This document shows positions 35,035-44,567 of a DNA stretch of 64,000 bases, in pieces. The number at the start of each line of letters is the position of its first letter. Positions within the stretch are counted from its first letter, which is position 1. Source of the stretch: Pseudodonghicola sp048268305 (GTDB lineage: Bacteria; Pseudomonadota; Alphaproteobacteria; Rhodobacterales; Rhodobacteraceae); contig NZ_JBLWVT010000002.1 of NCBI RefSeq assembly GCF_048268305.1, positions 186,001 through 250,000 on the forward strand, read 5' to 3'. The notes below the pieces were generated by a model. The model was not told the DNA's origin and did not search any database. It saw only the letters and a list, made by a program, of their open reading frames with translations. A program made the translations under genes and the position numbers.

Positions 35035-36201
35035 ATGCCGACCCGATTGACCCCCCGCCAGATCCTCGCCCAGTTGGTGAGCTTTCCCTCTGTCAGCCGC
35101 GACAGCAACCTTCCCCTGATCGACTGGGTCGAGGAGTATCTGGCCAGCCACGGCATCTCCGCCCACCGCCATTACAACGACGACGGCGACAAGGCGGCGC
35201 TTTTCGCCCATGTCGGCCCCTGGGAAGAGGGGGCCGTGGTGCTCTCCGGTCATACCGATGTGGTGCCCGTCGATGGTCAGCCCTGGACCGACGATCCCTT
35301 CGTGCTGACCGAACGCGACGGCAAGCTCTATGGTCGGGGCGCCGCCGATATGAAGGGCTTTGACGCGCTGTCGATCTGGGCCCTGGTCGAGGCGCAGGCG
35401 CGCGGGGTGAACCGCCCGCTGCAGATCGCGCTCAGCTATGACGAGGAAGTCGGCTGCACCGGCGCGCCGCCGTTGATCGAGGCGATGCAGAAGGTGCTGC
35501 CCAAGGGGACGGCGGCCATCATCGGTGAGCCGTCGATGATGAAGACTGTGACCGGCCACAAGTCGGGCCGCGGCTATTGGATCGACGTCTGGGGGCACGA
35601 GGTCCACAGCTCGATCCTGCATACCGGGATCAACGCGATCATGGAGGCGGCCAAGATCATCGCCTGGGAAAACGAGGTCAACGCCGAACAGAGGGCCAAG
35701 ACCCCGTCGCCCATCGCGGCGATGTTCGTGCCGCCCTGGACCACCTTGCACACCGGGCTGATCGAAGGCGGCACGGCGGCCAATATCACCGCCAAACATT
35801 GCCGGTTCGATTTCGGCTTTCGCGCCGTGCCGGATGAAACATTGGACGACTGGCATGTCCGCCTGATGGCCAAGGTGGCCGAGGTCGAGGCCGAGATGAA
35901 GGCAGTGGTGCCGGAAACCCGGATCGACGTGACCGAACGCTTTTCCGTTCCCGGGCTGCGCCCCGAAACGGAGGGGGCGGCCGAGGAGATCATCCGCCAG
36001 GTCACCGGCGACAATGCCACCCATGTGGTGAGCTACGGCACCGAGGCCGGGCATTTCCAATCCGCCGGCTATTCGGCGGCGGTCTGTGGGCCCGGCGACA
36101 TCGCCCAGGCGCATCAGCCCGACGAATTCATCACCATCGCCCAGTTCGAGGCCGGCGCCGCCTTCATGGACCGTCTCGTCACCCGTCTGCAGGAGGTCTG
36201 A
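35035..36201 (+). CDS. argE: Acetylornithine deacetylase / M20A peptidase
   Basis: The 388-residue zinc hydrolase matches ArgE: SGHTDVVPVDGQPWTDDPF (zinc-binding His and Asp), GRGAADMKGFDAL, and DEEVGCTGA with the catalytic and metal-binding glutamates, and a dimerisation domain in the middle. ArgE removes the acetyl group from N-acetylornithine; the family also includes peptide and acyl-amino-acid hydrolases. Its position between the peptide ABC ATPase and four M20D amidohydrolases suggests that it acts on imported acylated amino acids rather than only in arginine synthesis, so the gene symbol reflects similarity. The stop is one base from the next start. Confidence 0.85.
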   Translation: MPTRLTPRQILAQLVSFPSVSRDSNLPLIDWVEEYLASHGISAHRHYNDDGDKAALFAHVGPWEEGAVVLSGHTDVVPVDGQPWTDDPFVLTERDGKLYGRGAADMKGFDALSIWALVEAQARGVNRPLQIALSYDEEVGCTGAPPLIEAMQKVLPKGTAAIIGEPSMMKTVTGHKSGRGYWIDVWGHEVHSSILHTGINAIMEAAKIIAWENEVNAEQRAKTPSPIAAMFVPPWTTLHTGLIEGGTAANITAKHCRFDFGFRAVPDETLDDWHVRLMAKVAEVEAEMKAVVPETRIDVTERFSVPGLRPETEGAAEEIIRQVTGDNATHVVSYGTEAGHFQSAGYSAAVCGPGDIAQAHQPDEFITIAQFEAGAAFMDRLVTRLQEV

Positions 36202-36202
36202 G

Positions 36203-37369
36203 ATGCCGATCAAGAACCGTCTTGCCGAGATGCACGCCGAAATCACCGGGTGGCGTCGATACCTGCACGAGAACCCGGAACTGGAATTCGCCTGCCAGAA
36301 CACCGCCGGCTTCGTGGTCGACCGTCTGCGCGACTTCGGGATCACCGATATCACCACCGGCGTGGGGAAATCGGGCGTGGTGGCCCGGATCGAGGGCAAA
36401 TCCAACACCTCGGGCCGGGTGATCGGGCTGCGCGCCGACATGGATGCGCTGCCGATCCTGGAGGCGACCGGCAAGGACTATGCCTCGAAGACCCCGGGCA
36501 AGATGCACGCCTGCGGTCATGACGGCCACACCGCGATCCTGCTGGGCGCCGCCAAATACCTGGCCGAGACGCGCAATTTCGATGGCACCGTGGTGCTGAT
36601 CTTCCAGCCGGCCGAGGAAAACGGCGGCGGCGGTCGTGCCATGTGTCGCGACGGGCTGATGGAGCGCTGGGGCATTCAGGAGGTCTACGGGCTGCACAAC
36701 ATGCCCGGCCTGCCCGAGGGCGCCTTCGCCATGCGCCCCGGCGCGTTGATGGCCTCGACCGACCAGTTCGAGATCACCCTCACCGGACGCGGCGGCCATG
36801 CCGCGGCGCCGCATCAGGCGATCGACACCAATCTCGCCGCAGCCCAGGTGGTGGTGGCGCTGCAATCCATTGCCTCGCGCAATGTCAACCCGCTGGATCA
36901 TGTGGTGGTCTCGGTCTGCACCCTGCGGTCGGATACCGAGGCGTTCAACGTCATCCCCCAGACCGTGCTGCTGCGTGGCACCGTGCGGGCGCTGTCGAGC
37001 CAGGTGCGCGATCTGGCGCAGGAGCGGCTGACCAAGCTGACCGCCGCCACCGCCGAGGCCTATGGCTGCGTGGCCGAGATCGACTATCTGCGCGATTACC
37101 CGGTCACGGTGAACGATGCCGACAGCGTTGCGATCGCGGGGGATGTCGCCGCGCTGGTGACGCCCCAGGTCGATCGGGACACCCCGCCGATCATGGCGGG
37201 CGAGGATTTCTCCTTCATGCTGGAGGAGCGCCCCGGCGCCTATGTCTTCCTTGGCGTCGGCGACGGTCCGGGGCTGCATCATCCCAAGTACGATTTCAAC
37301 GACGCGGTGATCCCGGTCGGCTGCAGCTGGTTCGCCGAGCTGGTCGAACAGCGGATGCCCGCCGCCTGA
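36203..37369 (+). CDS. M20D amidohydrolase, tandem copy 1
   Basis: The 388-residue protein is a hippurate hydrolase/aminoacylase-type M20D enzyme. The HACGHDGH motif starts at H102, PAEE with the metal-bridging glutamate follows, and HHPKYDFND near the C-terminus gives the last histidine, so both zinc sites look complete. These enzymes cleave N-acyl or amide bonds of amino acids. The ATG at 36203 directly follows the argE stop and has AGGAGG upstream, so translation is coupled. It begins MPIKNRLAEMHAEI, nearly the same as its three neighbours, and is the most divergent in the mid-region. Confidence 0.93.
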   Translation: MPIKNRLAEMHAEITGWRRYLHENPELEFACQNTAGFVVDRLRDFGITDITTGVGKSGVVARIEGKSNTSGRVIGLRADMDALPILEATGKDYASKTPGKMHACGHDGHTAILLGAAKYLAETRNFDGTVVLIFQPAEENGGGGRAMCRDGLMERWGIQEVYGLHNMPGLPEGAFAMRPGALMASTDQFEITLTGRGGHAAAPHQAIDTNLAAAQVVVALQSIASRNVNPLDHVVVSVCTLRSDTEAFNVIPQTVLLRGTVRALSSQVRDLAQERLTKLTAATAEAYGCVAEIDYLRDYPVTVNDADSVAIAGDVAALVTPQVDRDTPPIMAGEDFSFMLEERPGAYVFLGVGDGPGLHHPKYDFNDAVIPVGCSWFAELVEQRMPAA

Positions 37370-37395
37370 GTTTTCCGAGAGAAAGAGCCGAAGAT

Positions 37396-38562
37396 ATGCC
37401 CATCAAGAACCGTATCGCCGACCTCGCCCCTGAAATCGCCGCCTGGCGTCAGGATCTGCATGCACATCCCGAAATCGGCTTCGATCTGGGCCGAACCTCT
37501 TCCGTGGTGGCCGAGAAGCTCAGGGAATTCGGCTGTGACGAGGTGGTGACCGGCATCGGCAAGTCCGGTGTGGTGGGGGTGATCCGCGGCAAGACCGATA
37601 CCCGCGGCAATGTGATCGGCCTGCGCGGCGACATGGATGCGCTGCCGATCCTCGAGGCGACCGGCGCCGCCTATGCGTCGGAAAACGCCGGGGTGATGCA
37701 CGCCTGCGGCCATGACGGCCATACCGCCATGCTGCTGGGCGCGGCCAGATACCTGGCAGAGACCCGCAATTTCGACGGCACCGTGGTGCTGCTGTTTCAG
37801 CCGGCCGAGGAATTGGGCAGCGGCGCCAAGGCGATGATCGAGGATGGCGTAATGGACCGCTTCGGCATCAAGGAAGTCTATGGCATGCACAACGCGCCGG
37901 GCATGCCGGTGGGGGTCTTCGCCATCCGCTCCGGTCCGATGCTGGCCTCGGCAGATGAGTTCGAGATCATGGTGACCGGCCTTGGCGGTCACGCCGCCAA
38001 ACCGAACGAGACCATCGACCCCACGGTGATGGCCAGCCAGATCATCCTGGCGCTGCAGACCATCATCAGCCGCAACGCCGATCCGATCGCGCAGGGCGTG
38101 GTTTCGGTCACCTCGGTCGATACCTCCTCGCATGCCTATAACGTGATCCCGCAATCGGTGACGCTGCGCGGCACCGTGCGCACCCATTCGCCCGATCTGC
38201 AAAGGCTGATCCAGCGCCGCATTCCGGAGCTTTGCGAAAGCATGGCGCAGTCCTTCGGCGGAAAGGCCAGGGTCACCTATACCCCGTATGTGCCGGTGAC
38301 GGTGAACGCGGAAGACCCCACCGCCTTCGCCGCCGAGGTGGCGAGGGATGTGGCTGGCGCCTGCGTCGAGGCGCCGTTGACCATGGGGGGCGAGGATTTC
38401 TCCTATATGCTGCAGGAACGCCCGGGCGCCTTCATCCTCATTGGCAATGGCGAGGATAGCGCCACGCTGCACCACCCGGAATACAACTTCAACGACGAGG
38501 CGATCCCCGCCGGCTGCTCCTGGTTCTCGGAGCTGGTGGAACGGCGGATGCCGGCTGCCTGA
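37396..38562 (+). CDS. M20D amidohydrolase, tandem copy 2
   Basis: The 388-residue paralogue has HACGHDGH at 102-109, a PAEE segment, and HHPEYNFNDEAIPAGCSWF at the end. It differs from copy 1 in the substrate-binding middle domain (for example TGLGGHAAKPNETIDP). One notable change is GDMDALPI where the other copies have ADMDALPI. It starts at the ATG at 37396, 26 bases after copy 1 with no terminator. An open frame reading back to 36643 is a shadow of copy 1. Its substrate is likely another N-acyl amino acid or peptide amide. Confidence 0.93.
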   Translation: MPIKNRIADLAPEIAAWRQDLHAHPEIGFDLGRTSSVVAEKLREFGCDEVVTGIGKSGVVGVIRGKTDTRGNVIGLRGDMDALPILEATGAAYASENAGVMHACGHDGHTAMLLGAARYLAETRNFDGTVVLLFQPAEELGSGAKAMIEDGVMDRFGIKEVYGMHNAPGMPVGVFAIRSGPMLASADEFEIMVTGLGGHAAKPNETIDPTVMASQIILALQTIISRNADPIAQGVVSVTSVDTSSHAYNVIPQSVTLRGTVRTHSPDLQRLIQRRIPELCESMAQSFGGKARVTYTPYVPVTVNAEDPTAFAAEVARDVAGACVEAPLTMGGEDFSYMLQERPGAFILIGNGEDSATLHHPEYNFNDEAIPAGCSWFSELVERRMPAA

Positions 38563-38636
38563 GCGCCGCCAAATTCGCCCCGCCGAAGACGGCTGGCCCG
38601 GACCTCGGGCCGCCAGCAGACAAAAGGACGCGCCCG

Positions 38637-39800
38637 ATGCCGATCAGAAATCGTATTGCCGAGTTGCAGGATGAAATCACCGCCTGGCGGCACGATATCC
38701 ACGAACACCCCGAGCTTCTCTATGACACCTTCCGCACCGCGGCGCTGGTGGCCGAGAAGCTGAAGGACTTCGGCTGTGACGAGATCGCCACCGGCATTGG
38801 CCGCAGTGGCGTGGTGGGGGTGATCAAGGGCCGGCAGAGCGGGTCTGGCCGGGTGGTCGGGTTGCGCGCCGACATGGACGCCCTGCCGATCCTCGAGGCG
38901 ACCGGTCTGCCCTATGCCTCGAAAACCCCGGGCGTGATGCACGCCTGCGGTCATGACGGCCATACCGCCATGCTGCTGGGGGCGGCGAAATACCTGGCCG
39001 AGACGCGCAATTTCGACGGCACCGTGGTGCTGATCTTCCAGCCGGCGGAAGAGGGCGGCAAGGGCGGGCTTGCCATGTGCAAGGACGGTCTGATGGACCG
39101 CTGGGGCATTCAGGAGGTCTATGCCATCCACAACGCGCCGGGCGTGCCGACGGGGGTGATGGCGATCCGGCCCGGACCGCTGCTGGCCTCGGTCGACAAT
39201 TTCAGCATCCAGCTTCAGGGCAAGGGGGGCCACGCGGCCAATCCCGGCGTCACCGTGGACACCACGGTGATGATGGCGCATCTGATCGTGGCGCTGCAGA
39301 CGGTGGTCGCGCGCAATGTCGATCCGGTGCTGCAGGGCGTGCTTTCGGTGACCTCGGCGGTCACCTCCTCGACCGCCTATAACGTGATCCCCGACAAGGC
39401 CGAGCTGCGCGGCACCGTGCGCACCCATGACGCCGGGGTGCGCGCCCAGATCGAGACCCGGGTGAAACAGATCACCGCCGGCATCGCGGAGAGCTTCGGC
39501 GGCAGCGCCGAGGTGAGCTATGACCATGGCGTGCCGGTGACCATCAACGCCGAGGCGCAGACGCAGTACGCGGCCGAGGCCGCCACCGCCGTGACCGGCG
39601 GCTGCGACAGCATCGACCTCAGCATGGGGGGAGAGGATTTCTCCTATATGCTCAAGGAACGTCCGGGGGCGATGATCAATCTCGGCAATGGGATGGGCGC
39701 GGATCTGCACCATCCCGAATATAACTTCAACGACGATATCCTGCCGGTGGGGGCGAGCTGGTTCGCCGAGCTGGTGGAACGACGGATGCCCGCGGCCTGA
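38637..39800 (+). CDS. M20D amidohydrolase, tandem copy 3
   Basis: The 387-residue paralogue keeps the zinc motifs (HACGHDGHTA, PAEEGG, HHPEYNFND). It shares the EHPELLYDTFRTAALVAEKL start with copy 4 (EHPEILYDTLRTSAVVAEKL), so these two are the closest pair and arose by the most recent duplication. The gap before it (38563-38636) has no gene or clear terminator. The middle domain reads QGKGGHAANPGVTVD, so the specificity loop differs from copies 1, 2 and 4. Confidence 0.93.
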   Translation: MPIRNRIAELQDEITAWRHDIHEHPELLYDTFRTAALVAEKLKDFGCDEIATGIGRSGVVGVIKGRQSGSGRVVGLRADMDALPILEATGLPYASKTPGVMHACGHDGHTAMLLGAAKYLAETRNFDGTVVLIFQPAEEGGKGGLAMCKDGLMDRWGIQEVYAIHNAPGVPTGVMAIRPGPLLASVDNFSIQLQGKGGHAANPGVTVDTTVMMAHLIVALQTVVARNVDPVLQGVLSVTSAVTSSTAYNVIPDKAELRGTVRTHDAGVRAQIETRVKQITAGIAESFGGSAEVSYDHGVPVTINAEAQTQYAAEAATAVTGGCDSIDLSMGGEDFSYMLKERPGAMINLGNGMGADLHHPEYNFNDDILPVGASWFAELVERRMPAA

Positions 39801-39867
39801 GGGGCGAGACAGACAACGAAAGGCCCCGGTTTGGGCCGCAAAACGACAAACGACAAGGAGTGTCACC

Positions 39868-41031
39868 ATGCCGGTCAAGAACCGCTTTGCCGAGCTTCAG
39901 GACGAAATCACCGCCTGGCGGCGCGATCTGCACGAACATCCCGAGATCCTCTATGACACCCTGCGCACCTCGGCCGTGGTGGCGGAGAAGCTGCAGGAGT
40001 TCGGCTGCGACGAGGTGGTGACCGGTATCGGCCGCACTGGCGTTGTCGGCGTCATCAAGGGCAAGGCCAGCGGGTCGGGCAAGGTGATCGGCCTGCGCGC
40101 CGACATGGACGCGCTGCCGATCGTTGAGGCGACCGGGCTGCCCTATGCCTCGAAGACGCCGGGCGCGATGCACGCCTGCGGCCATGACGGTCATACCGCC
40201 ATGCTGCTGGGCGCCGCCAAGTATCTGGCCGAGACCCGCAATTTCGACGGCACCGTGGTGGTGATCTTCCAGCCCGCCGAAGAGGGCGGCGCCGGCGGCA
40301 AGGAGATGTGCGACGACGGGCTGATGGACCGCTGGGGCATCCAGGAGGTCTATGGCATGCACAATTGGCCGGGGCTGCCCACCGGGCAGTTCTCCATCCG
40401 CCCCGGCGCCTTCTTCGCCGGCACCGACCAGTTCGACATCTATTTCGAAGGCAAGGGCGGCCATGCCGCGCGCCCGCATGAGACCGTCGACACCGCGGTG
40501 ATGGCGGCCCAGGCGGTCACCGCGCTGCAGACCATCGCCAGCCGCAACGCCGACCCGGTCGGCCAGGTGGTGGTTTCGGTCACCTCCTTCGAGACCTCGT
40601 CCAAGGCCTTCAACGTGATCCCGCAGAAGGCCCATCTGAAGGGCACCGTGCGCACCATGAGCAAGGAAATCCGCGAGCTTGCGGAAGAGCGGATCAAGGC
40701 GATCTGCGCCGGCGTCGCCGCCACCTATGGTGGCACCGTCGAGGTGCAGTATCACCCCGGCTATCCGGTGATGGCCAATACCAAGGAGCAGACCGAATTC
40801 GCCGCCGATGTGGCCCGCAAGGTATCCGGCCAATGCGAGGATGCGCCGATGGTGATGGGGGGCGAGGATTTCGCCTTCATGCTGGAGGAGCGTCCCGGCG
40901 CCTATATCCTGCTCGGTAACGGCCCGGGCGCCATGGTGCATCACCCGGAATACAACTTCAACGACGAGGCGATCCCGGCCGGCTGCTCCTGGTGGGCGGA
41001 GATCGTCGAACAGCGTATGCCCGCCGCCTGA
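39868..41031 (+). CDS. M20D amidohydrolase, tandem copy 4
   Basis: The 387-residue paralogue has all M20D metal motifs. The ATG at 39868 follows AAGGAG by about ten bases; the frame open back to 39688 is not coding. The substrate-side motif reads YFEGKGGHAARPHETVD, and YGMHNWPGLPTGQFS replaces the NAPG of copies 2 and 3. It ends the plus-strand run. After it come two hairpins and a copy of the dispersed repeat, then the converging glycosyltransferase gene. Confidence 0.93.
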   Translation: MPVKNRFAELQDEITAWRRDLHEHPEILYDTLRTSAVVAEKLQEFGCDEVVTGIGRTGVVGVIKGKASGSGKVIGLRADMDALPIVEATGLPYASKTPGAMHACGHDGHTAMLLGAAKYLAETRNFDGTVVVIFQPAEEGGAGGKEMCDDGLMDRWGIQEVYGMHNWPGLPTGQFSIRPGAFFAGTDQFDIYFEGKGGHAARPHETVDTAVMAAQAVTALQTIASRNADPVGQVVVSVTSFETSSKAFNVIPQKAHLKGTVRTMSKEIRELAEERIKAICAGVAATYGGTVEVQYHPGYPVMANTKEQTEFAADVARKVSGQCEDAPMVMGGEDFAFMLEERPGAYILLGNGPGAMVHHPEYNFNDEAIPAGCSWWAEIVEQRMPAA

Positions 41032-41051
41032 GCGGGGTGGAAAACGGGGAA

Positions 41052-41116
41052 GGGGGCTCTGCCCCCGGTGCGGCGCCGCCGCACCTCCCCCGCCGTATTT
41101 GTGGACAAGAAGAAGG
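41052..41116 (+). repeat. Dispersed repeat, copy 2, with two hairpins
   Basis: GGGGGC-TCT-GCCCCC (41052-41066) and GGTGCGGC-GCC-GCCGCACC (41067-41085) form adjacent hairpins, followed by the core CGTATTTGTGGACAAGAAG (41094 onward). The core matches the copies near 7060, 45823 and 57097. It lies between converging genes and may end transcription of the M20D run. Confidence 0.65.
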
Positions 41117-41130
41117 GGGGCGTTGGTGGG

Positions 41131-42174
41131 TTAAAGTCGCGTCCAGAGCCCTTGATAGACCGCCTCGATCCCCTCCGCCTCGGCGTGGGCGCTGAAGCTG
41201 ACCTCCGCCACCTCGCGCGCGGCCTTTGCCATCGCGGCGTGGCGTGCCGGATCGGTGAGCAGGGCGCGCGCCGCTTCGGCGGCTTCGGTCGCGGCTTCGA
41301 GTGGAACCACCAGCCCGCTCCGCCCCTGCGCCGAGAAGGCGCGGTAATAGCCGGCGTCGCTGGCGACGAAGGGCACGCCGCTCGCCATGCCTTCGAGCGG
41401 CGCCATGCCGTAGCCCTCGTAGCGCGGCATTTGCATCACCAGCGATAGGGCGCGGATCAGCGTGGGCAGCGCTGCCGCCGGTATTTCGCCGGGAAAGAGG
41501 ATGCGATCGGCAAGGCCCGCAGCGGCGATCCGGTCCTTCAGCCCCTGCAGGAAGCCCTGATGTTCGCGCGCCGCACGCCCCAGCACCAGCGCGGTGGCGC
41601 CGGGCAGATCGGGCAACAGCCACAGCATCGCCTTGACAAAGAGGTCGGTGCCCTTTTCCGGGCGGATGCGTCCGATGGTGGCGATGCCGATCTCGCCGCC
41701 ATATCCCAGCGCGCCCCAGGCGGCGGCGCGGTTATGGGCGGGGCTGAACAGCTCGGTATCCACCCCGTGGGGGACCACGGCGCGCACATGGGGGACGAAG
41801 CCGGCCGCCGCCTCGGTGGTGGCGATCACCGCGTCCATGCGCGAGATCAGCCAGCGCGGCAGCGCCGAATGCCGCCGTTGCGCGGCCGAGGTGAAGACGA
41901 TGCGGATCGGCAGGCGCAGCACGTCGCGGGCCCAGATCGCGGCGCGCATCTCGGTATTGCGGCGCACGTGCCAGATGGCGAAGGGGCGGTCTTTCGGCGC
42001 CTGACGCGACAGTGCCCGGGCTTGCGCGACGGAGATCGGATCGGGGCAGCCGGGCAGCGGCTGGCCCACCAGCGCCAGATCGTGGGTCTTGATCTGCTGG
42101 CGGATCACATTGGCGGCGGTGGCCGAGACGCCGGTGAAGTTGCGGTTGAAATTGGTGACAAAGAGATCAGGCAT
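41131..42174 (-). CDS. LPS core glycosyltransferase, LpsB/LpcC-like (GT4)
   Basis: The 347-residue protein has a GT-B fold with the GT4 donor-site motif near the C-terminus (MPRYEGYGMAPLEGMASGVPFVAS). The first half, with RPFAIWHVRRNTEMRAAIWARDVL and FTSAAQRRHSALPRWLISRMDAVIATT, closely follows the pattern of rhizobial LpsB/LpcC, a mannosyltransferase of the inner LPS core. It overlaps the stop of waaA by eight bases, so LPS core synthesis is a natural context. I start it at the ATG at 42174; the longer frame to 42333 is a shadow of waaA. The donor sugar is inferred. Confidence 0.87.
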   Translation of the reverse strand: MPDLFVTNFNRNFTGVSATAANVIRQQIKTHDLALVGQPLPGCPDPISVAQARALSRQAPKDRPFAIWHVRRNTEMRAAIWARDVLRLPIRIVFTSAAQRRHSALPRWLISRMDAVIATTEAAAGFVPHVRAVVPHGVDTELFSPAHNRAAAWGALGYGGEIGIATIGRIRPEKGTDLFVKAMLWLLPDLPGATALVLGRAAREHQGFLQGLKDRIAAAGLADRILFPGEIPAAALPTLIRALSLVMQMPRYEGYGMAPLEGMASGVPFVASDAGYYRAFSAQGRSGLVVPLEAATEAAEAARALLTDPARHAAMAKAAREVAEVSFSAHAEAEGIEAVYQGLWTRL

Positions 42175-43465
42175 CGCCTGGCTCCAGATGCAGCGCGGCG
42201 CAGAGGCGTGCGGCGATGTCCTGCAGCGCGCTGTCCTGATCCCGCACCAGCCGCCGGGCGCCGGCCTGGGCCTGCTTGAGCGCGGCGGGATCGTCGAGCC
42301 AGCGCGCCACGGCGCTGGCAAGGGTGGCCGCATCCGAAACCTCGGCCAGCCCGCCGGCGAGGGAGAGCGCCTCGAAAGCCGCGCGGTTGTTGGCGCGCGA
42401 GGGGCCCACGATCAACGGCACGCCGAATTGCGCCGGTTCGATCGGGTTGTGGCCGCCCTTGTCGGCCAGGGTGGCGCCGAGAAAGGCGAAGGGGGCGAGG
42501 CTGTACCAGCTGCCGGTCTCGCCCAGCGTATCGGCGAGATAGACCTGGGTGTCGGGCGTCACCCTCTCCCCGGTGCTGCGCCGGGCGGTGGAGTGGCCGG
42601 CCTTGGTGATCAGCCCCGCGACCTCGTCCCCGCGTTCGGGGTGGCGGGGGGCGAGGATCAGCAGCAGGTCGGGGTGGCTGGCCAGCAGCCGGTGATAGGC
42701 CGCGAGCACGATCTCCTCCTCTCCCGGATGGGTGGAGGAGGCGAGCCAGATCGGGCGCTTGCCGATCGTCTTGCGCAGATCGGCGACCAGGTCGGCATCG
42801 ACCGGGGGTGGCGCGCTGGTGGCCTTGAGGTTGACCGAGAGCCCGACCCGGTCGGCGGGGGCGCCAAGCGCGATCAGGTCATCGGCGGTCTGCCGATTGG
42901 GCGCCAGCAGCAGCGCGAAGCGGTTGAAGATGAAGCGCGAGGTCTTCGGCCATTTGCGCCAGCTTTCGACCGATTTCTGCGACAGCCGCGCGTTGACCAG
43001 CGCCAGCGGCACGCCGCGATCCGAGGTTTCGACGATCATCAGCGGCCAAAGCTCGCTTTCGACGAAAAGCGCCGCCGCCGGGCGCCAGTGATCCAGGAAC
43101 CGCCGTACCGGAGCCGGCGCGTCGAGCGGGGCGAATTGGTGTCGGCTCCGCGGTGGCAGGCGTTTCGCCACCAGCTCGGCCGAGGTGGCGGTGCCCGAGG
43201 TGATCAGGAATTCGGTATCGGGCAGGCGCTTGCCCATCACGGTGATCAATTGCAGCACGGACAGGCTTTCGCCGACGCTGGCGGCATGGAACCAGATCAG
43301 CCGACCGGAAGGGCGCGGCAGGCTGGCGTGGCCCAGCCGCTCGCCGGCCCGCAGGGCGCTGACCCCGTGATCGCCAAGCCGGCGCGACACCGACCGCCAG
43401 GCAAGCGGCAGCAGCAGGGGCGTCAGCCGCCGGTACAGGCGATAGAGCGCTGGGGGCTGCGCCAT
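42167..43465 (-). CDS. waaA: 3-deoxy-D-manno-octulosonic acid transferase
   Basis: WaaA (KdtA) adds Kdo to lipid A at the cytoplasmic face of the inner membrane. The 432-residue protein has an N-terminal amphipathic/hydrophobic anchor (LYRRLTPLLLPLAW), the conserved IWFHAASVGES motif with the base glutamate, FVESELWP, and the GGHNPIEPAQFG sugar-nucleotide site. The ATG at 43465 overlaps the last base of the moaA stop (TGATG); the frame open to 43651 is a moaA shadow. The start of the lpsB-like gene lies inside its end. Both act in LPS core synthesis. Confidence 0.96.
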   Translation of the reverse strand: MAQPPALYRLYRRLTPLLLPLAWRSVSRRLGDHGVSALRAGERLGHASLPRPSGRLIWFHAASVGESLSVLQLITVMGKRLPDTEFLITSGTATSAELVAKRLPPRSRHQFAPLDAPAPVRRFLDHWRPAAALFVESELWPLMIVETSDRGVPLALVNARLSQKSVESWRKWPKTSRFIFNRFALLLAPNRQTADDLIALGAPADRVGLSVNLKATSAPPPVDADLVADLRKTIGKRPIWLASSTHPGEEEIVLAAYHRLLASHPDLLLILAPRHPERGDEVAGLITKAGHSTARRSTGERVTPDTQVYLADTLGETGSWYSLAPFAFLGATLADKGGHNPIEPAQFGVPLIVGPSRANNRAAFEALSLAGGLAEVSDAATLASAVARWLDDPAALKQAQAGARRLVRDQDSALQDIAARLCAALHLEPGDA

Positions 43466-44472
43466 CAGCCGCCCGTATGGCTCATGTGGCGGGGCATCTG
43501 CCCGTCGGCCCGCTGGCGGGAATAGTCGAAATCGTGACCCTTGGGCTTGCGACCGATGGCGGCGCGGATCGCCTCTTGCAACGGCGCTTCGGTATCGGGG
43601 TGGTTGCGCAGGGGCAGGCGCAGGTCGGCCATGTCCTCCTGCCCGAGACACATGTAAAGCTCTCCGGTGCAGGTCAGCCGCACCCGGTTGCAGCTTTCGC
43701 AGAAATTATGGCTGAGCGGCGTGATGAAGCCGATCTTCTGCCCGGTCTCCTCCAGCCGCACATAGCGCGCCGGCCCGCCGGTGCGTTCGGCCAGATCGGT
43801 GACGGTATAGTGGTCGGCATAGCGCGCGCGCACGTCCTTCAGCGACCAGTATTGATCGAGCCGGCTTTCGTTGCCGATGTCTCCCATCGGCATGACCTCG
43901 ATCCAGGTCAGGTCCATGTCTCGTTCGGCGCACCATTCGGTCAGGCGGGGAAGCTCATCCTCGTTCACCCCCTTCAGCGCCACGGCGTTGATCTTGACCC
44001 GCAGCCCCGCGCGCTGCGCCGCATCCACGCCGCGCAGCACCTGGGGCAGCCGGCCCCAGCGGGTAATCGCGGCGAATTTGTCCTCATCCAGCGTGTCGAG
44101 CGAGATATTCACCCGCCGCACCCCGGCATCGTACAAATCCGCGGCGAAGCGTTCGAGCTGGGAGCCATTGGTGGTCAGCGTCAGCTCCTTCAACGCGCCG
44201 GAGTCCAGATGCCGGGTCATGGCGCGGAAGAAGGTCATGATATCGCGGCGCACCAGCGGTTCGCCGCCGGTGATGCGAAGCTTCTCGACGCCCATGTGAA
44301 CGAAGGTGGAGCACATGCGGTCGAGTTCCTCCAGCGTCAGAAGGTCTTTCTTCGGCAAGAAGGTCATGTTCTCCGACATGCAATAGACACATCGGAAGTC
44401 ACACCGATCGGTGACGGAGACGCGCAGATAGGTAATCGCGCGGGCAAAGGGGTCGATCAGCGGGCCAATCAT
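43465..44472 (-). CDS. moaA: GTP 3',8-cyclase (molybdenum cofactor biosynthesis protein A)
   Basis: MoaA starts molybdopterin synthesis with a radical SAM cyclisation of GTP. The 335-residue protein has the SAM cluster motif C24-x3-C28-x2-C31 (CDFRCVYC), the ITGGEPLVRRD motif, and a second cluster in the C-terminal CESCNRVRLTC region. The functionally required terminal Gly-Gly is present (SHTGG). I start at the ATG at 44472; a frame open to 44508 has no support. It has a molybdenum-dependent enzyme as a client in this window (the hydroxylase at 16543-19252). It is upstream of waaA in the same transcript. Confidence 0.96.
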   Translation of the reverse strand: MIGPLIDPFARAITYLRVSVTDRCDFRCVYCMSENMTFLPKKDLLTLEELDRMCSTFVHMGVEKLRITGGEPLVRRDIMTFFRAMTRHLDSGALKELTLTTNGSQLERFAADLYDAGVRRVNISLDTLDEDKFAAITRWGRLPQVLRGVDAAQRAGLRVKINAVALKGVNEDELPRLTEWCAERDMDLTWIEVMPMGDIGNESRLDQYWSLKDVRARYADHYTVTDLAERTGGPARYVRLEETGQKIGFITPLSHNFCESCNRVRLTCTGELYMCLGQEDMADLRLPLRNHPDTEAPLQEAIRAAIGRKPKGHDFDYSRQRADGQMPRHMSHTGG

Positions 44473-44567
44473 GAGCGCATAGGTAAAGCGCGGCAGGGGG
44501 GCCGGCAAGGGATAAGGTGACGGCTTTGTGGCTGGCAGGCGCCGACGGGCCCGGCTATGGTCTGGGC

